A DNA stretch of 64,000 nucleotides from Streptomyces sp. ERV7 (GTDB lineage Bacteria > Actinomycetota > Actinomycetes > Streptomycetales > Streptomycetaceae), in the NCBI RefSeq assembly GCF_001653515.1, contig NZ_LYOY01000040.1:310001-374000 (forward strand), given 5' to 3'. Positions 61,724 through 64,000 of the stretch are shown here, piece after piece. Both the position numbers and the translations under genes were made by a program. A model generated the notes under the pieces. It was given only the letters and a program-made list of their open reading frames with translations. It had not been told where the DNA came from and did no database searches. How positions within the stretch are numbered: position 1 is the first letter of the stretch; each line of letters begins with the position of its first letter.

Positions 61724-61858
61724 TCACACACCCGAACCTGCGGGCACGGAGTCGGTCGCCTCCGTCCACAGGTCCTGCTCGGCGCGATCCGCCTGGATCT
61801 GGCGGTACACGAGGAGCCCGCCAATGGCGGCCAGTGCGACCAGGAGGAGCTTCTTCAC
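61724..61858 (-). CDS. DLW-39 family protein (44-aa membrane protein)
   Basis: 44 residues: VKKLLLVALAAIGGLLVYRQ, then a short charged tail with the family signature EQDLWTEATD. One transmembrane helix. It is conserved next to gyrA in Streptomyces and of unknown role. GTG 61858 is in frame with GAGG about 12 bases upstream. A TATAGT hexamer at 61908-61903 could be its -10. Confidence 0.85.
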   Translation of the reverse strand: MKKLLLVALAAIGGLLVYRQIQADRAEQDLWTEATDSVPAGSGV

Positions 61859-61900
61859 CGCGCGACCTCGTCTTTCCTTGACGTAAGGGACCTCTGTCGC

Positions 61901-61933
61901 CCGACTATACACACCGATCGATATCAATCGGTG
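61901..61933. promoter_or_regulatory. inverted repeat overlapping the DLW-39 promoter
   Basis: CACCGAT-N8-ATCGGTG (61912-61918 with 61927-61933) is a perfect 7-bp inverted repeat, lying immediately upstream of the minus-strand -10-like TATAGT (61908-61903). Placed like an operator. Confidence 0.4.
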
Positions 61934-62068
61934 ATGGTCCATCCGAGTGCAGTTCATCGGAAGATCCGCCCATAACGGTGCGTCGCGCCCTCGCTCTCCG
62001 CCGCTCGTACACATCATGAGATACAACGCAAATCGGGCAACCCGGAACGGCATAGAAGCGAGGAAGTC

Positions 62069-62443
62069 ATGGCAACCAGCAAGCTCACGACGTGGTGGAC
62101 CGCACTCATCGGCGCGCTCGTCGCCCTCCTCGCCTCCCTCGGCCTGACCGGCCAGGCCACCGCCGCCGCTTCCGTACCGCAGCAGGGCGCCGCGCACCAC
62201 CGGAGCGACATCCTCGCCCCCGAGACGCCGAACGTGCGATGGGCCCTGCCCAGTGCCTCGGCGCTGCCGCCCACGATGAAGCAGCGCATCCGCGCCGAGG
62301 CCCACGGGTCGTCGCCCTCGACCCGGCACCTGCCCGGAGCCCACGACGAGAACGAAGGCGGCGACGGGGCGCAGGCCACCTCGCCCGACGAGACGGCGCA
62401 GGCCCCCGCCCTGGCCGACGAGGCGCCGCCCGCCTCCTCCTGA
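62069..62443 (+). CDS. small secreted protein, Streptomyces type
   Basis: 124 residues. Signal peptide 1-33 (TTWWTALIGALVALLASLGL, then TGQATAAA), then a polar, disordered region containing 'LPPTMKQRIRAEAHG' (about 67-81), the best conserved-looking part, and an acidic Ala-rich tail. I believe it belongs to the DUF6344 family, from memory of that motif. GAAGTC precedes ATG 62069, with AGCGAGGAAGT as ribosome site. Function unknown. Confidence 0.72.
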   Translation: MATSKLTTWWTALIGALVALLASLGLTGQATAAASVPQQGAAHHRSDILAPETPNVRWALPSASALPPTMKQRIRAEAHGSSPSTRHLPGAHDENEGGDGAQATSPDETAQAPALADEAPPASS

Positions 62444-62477
62444 TCCCTCCCGGCTCTGCCCGAGCCCGCGCACCACG

Positions 62478-62507
62478 AGCCCGGCGACTCCCCCGAGTTG
62501 CCGGGCT
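62478..62507 (+). terminator. terminator after the small secreted protein gene
   Basis: A 13-bp stem with one G-T pair (62478-62490 with 62495-62507), CCCC loop, and tail TCTTCG. Confidence 0.75.
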
Positions 62508-62516
62508 TCTTCGTGT

Positions 62517-62539
62517 GCGTACGTACGTAGTACGTACGC
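62517..62539. repeat. TACG-rich perfect palindrome
   Basis: A 10-bp inverted repeat with a 3-base centre, built from alternating purine-pyrimidine steps (GCGTACGTAC, GTA, GTACGTACGC). It lies between a terminator and tRNA-Ile. Confidence 0.8.
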
Positions 62540-62652
62540 GAAGGACCCGCACCGGGGCCCGGCCCACCGGACATCCGCCGCTCAGGGCGCACCGAAGCCC
62601 ACGGCACAACGAAAAGGTCCCCGGACATGTCGTCCGGGGACCTTCTGCACTG

Positions 62653-62726
62653 TGGGGCTAACAGGATTTGAACCTGTGGCCTCATCCTTATCAGGGATGC
62701 GCTCTAACCAACTGAGCTATAGCCCC
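62653..62726 (-). tRNA. tRNA-Ile (anticodon GAT)
   Basis: 74 nt. The acceptor arms GGGGCTA/TAGCCCC pair fully. The D-arm is AGCTCAGTTGGTTAGAGC. The anticodon stem CATCC/GGATG encloses loop CTGATAA (GAT at 62692-62690). The T-arm has GGTTCAAATCC. CCA is not encoded. Its place beside gyrA is normal for Streptomyces; the usual partner tRNA-Ala is not found in this window. Confidence 0.96.
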
Positions 62727-62836
62727 GCCGCGCTCTGCGGGGTGTCCCCCGCGCGCTGACCTCTGAAGATTAGCGCACGTGGGGGCCAGTCCCAAAATCG
62801 ATGGCCGCCCCCGGTCCGACCTGCGGCAACCCGCGC

Positions 62837-63493
62837 TTACTCGTCCTCGGCCAGCGTGAGCTCGATGCCGCCCACGAAACCGGCCGAGAGGTTGTAGATG
62901 AACGCGCCGAGCGTCGCCAGCGCGGTGGCGAGCACCACGTCGATGACCGCGATCACCGAGGTGAAGATCAGCACGCGCGGCAGCGACAGGAAGGACTGCA
63001 GGTCGAAGCCGTTGGACTCGTTGGAGCCCGTGGCCTCGCTGATGGTCCCGCCCACCGACGAGAAGACGCCCATCGCGTCCATGACCATCCACAGCACCGC
63101 CGAGGCCACCACCGTGCACACGCCCAGCGCGATGGAGAGCAGGAAGCTGACCTTCATCACCGACCACGGGTCGGCCTTGGCCACCCGCAGCCGCGCCTTG
63201 CGGGTGCGCGGGGTCGTACGCGCCCCCGTGCGGGGGCGGCGCACGGCGGGGCCGCCACCGCGCTGCTGACCGCCCTGCGTCCCGTTCTGGGACGGCTGGT
63301 AGGCCTGCGGCGGGTGGTACGGCTGCGCGGGGCCCGATCCGGACTTCTCGCGCTCGCCGGGCAGTGCCCCGTAGTCGGACCGGGCCTCAGGCCCGCGGGT
63401 GTCGGTCACCGTTACCCCCTGGGAGTCCGCGGCAGGGCCACGGGCACCGTTCGCTCCGGAAGCGGCCGATCCGGCGCCCGTGGCTCCACTCAC
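62837..63493 (-). CDS. DUF3566 membrane protein
   Basis: 218 residues. A disordered Gly/Ala/Gln-rich N-terminus (1-95) is followed by two transmembrane segments at about 113-140 ('VSFLLSIALGVCTVVASAVLW') and 175-205 ('VLIFTSVIAVIDVVLATALAT'). It is conserved directly downstream of gyrA in actinobacteria and its function is unknown. GTG 63493 starts 3 bases after the gyrA stop, so it is in the gyrA operon. Confidence 0.9.
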   Translation of the reverse strand: MSGATGAGSAASGANGARGPAADSQGVTVTDTRGPEARSDYGALPGEREKSGSGPAQPYHPPQAYQPSQNGTQGGQQRGGGPAVRRPRTGARTTPRTRKARLRVAKADPWSVMKVSFLLSIALGVCTVVASAVLWMVMDAMGVFSSVGGTISEATGSNESNGFDLQSFLSLPRVLIFTSVIAVIDVVLATALATLGAFIYNLSAGFVGGIELTLAEDE

Positions 63494-63496
63494 GCT

Positions 63497-64000
63497 TTAC
63501 TCCTCGTGCTCCCCGGCCGAGGGCTCGATGCCCTCGACTGCGGCCTCGGCAGACTCGCCCTCGGCAGCGTCGATCTCGGCCCCTTCGGGACCGTCGACCT
63601 CTTCAGCCTCGCGACCGGCCTCGGCGTTACGAGCGATGCCGACCACGGCATCGCGCTTGCCCAGGTTGATCAGTTGGACGCCCATGGTGTCACGGCCCGT
63701 CTCCCTGACCTCGTTGACTCGCGTACGAATCACACCACCGCCGAGCGTGATGGCGAGGATTTCATCGGTCTCCTCGACCACCAGCGCACCGACCAGCGAG
63801 CCCCGGTCCTCAACGATCTTGGCGGCCTTGATTCCGAGGCCACCGCGACCCTGGACGCGGTACTCGTCGACGGGGGTCCGCTTCGCGTACCCGCCGTCGG
63901 TGGCGGTGAACACGAAAGTACCGGGCCGGACGACATTCATCGAGAGCAGCTCGTCGCCCTCGCGGAAACTCATCCCCTTGACGCCCGAGGTGGCGCGTCC
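63497..64000 (-). CDS. gyrA: DNA gyrase subunit A, C-terminal 167 residues (partial)
   Basis: Enters from the right edge in frame. Beta-propeller blades of the C-terminal domain are seen: 'GRATSGVKGMSFREGDE', 'TATDGGYAKRTPVDEYRVQGRGGLGIK' (in parts) and 'LGGGVIRTRVNEVRETGRDTMGV'. An acidic Glu/Ala-rich tail of about 45 residues, usual for Streptomyces, ends at TAA 63497-63499. Confidence 0.97.
   Translation of the reverse strand, partial: GRATSGVKGMSFREGDELLSMNVVRPGTFVFTATDGGYAKRTPVDEYRVQGRGGLGIKAAKIVEDRGSLVGALVVEETDEILAITLGGGVIRTRVNEVRETGRDTMGVQLINLGKRDAVVGIARNAEAGREAEEVDGPEGAEIDAAEGESAEAAVEGIEPSAGEHEE

Noticed and set aside
62653..62726. tRNA-Ile as an integration (att) site
   Set aside because: No integrase, no duplicated tRNA 3' end, and normal gyrA-side genes on both sides.

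Overview
The window looks like the oriC-proximal core of a Streptomyces chromosome. It has very high GC, GTG and ATG starts, and ATGA/GTGA stop-start overlaps. It also carries parS palindromes, a Ser/Thr kinase/PASTA/FHA/FtsW/PBP cell-wall cluster, mycothiol-type proteins, two branched-chain keto acid dehydrogenase (bkd) operons, class E sortases, and gyrA followed by a DUF3566 gene and tRNA-Ile(GAT) at the right edge.

Left part (1-9100), accessory in character: a transposase remnant, a large LuxR-type (LAL) ATPase regulator, a secreted subtilase with two PKD domains, a CoiA-like remnant, a PNPOx-fold protein, and an ECF41-like sigma factor next to its FAD oxidoreductase. 9100-20400 is housekeeping and lipid-related: pirin, SseB-like protein, acyl-CoA dehydrogenase, M18 aminopeptidase, thioredoxin/NHL protein, LURP-one-like protein, nitrilase, maleylpyruvate-isomerase-like protein, and an MFS transporter coupled to a GntR regulator. 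20400-35300 holds bkdFGH, an orphan DevR-like response regulator, two divergent membrane Ser/Thr kinases, the proteasome activator Bpa, bkdABC and bkdR. 35300-45040 is a phenylacetate/acyl-CoA catabolic region (TetR repressor, paaH-like, paaN, paaABCDE). It is bound together by a shared palindrome, ACCGnnCGnnCGGT, that also appears, degenerate, in front of bkdA. 45040-49240 holds genes that end inside their coding sequence. 49240-56500 is the fhaB-pstP-rodA-pbpA-pknB operon for growth and division control. 56500-64000 has three class E sortases around pabA and a 58-aa membrane protein, several small Streptomyces-type proteins, tRNA-Ile, DUF3566 and the 3' end of gyrA.

The most unusual property is a series of gene-internal breaks: an APH-family kinase without its N-terminus, a MobA-like gene without its C-terminus, pepN cut in the middle, a GH35 beta-galactosidase fused to an fhaA lacking its N-terminal domain, and a secreted protein fused to a decapitated DUF881 gene. 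In addition there is a 17-bp tandem duplication that shifts the frame of a secreted protein gene, and an apparent 1-base insertion in the start region of bkdA. All large breaks sit in G/C-homopolymer-rich DNA. They may be true deletions (genome reduction near oriC) or assembly collapses. The sequence alone cannot decide between these, and reads across the junctions would.
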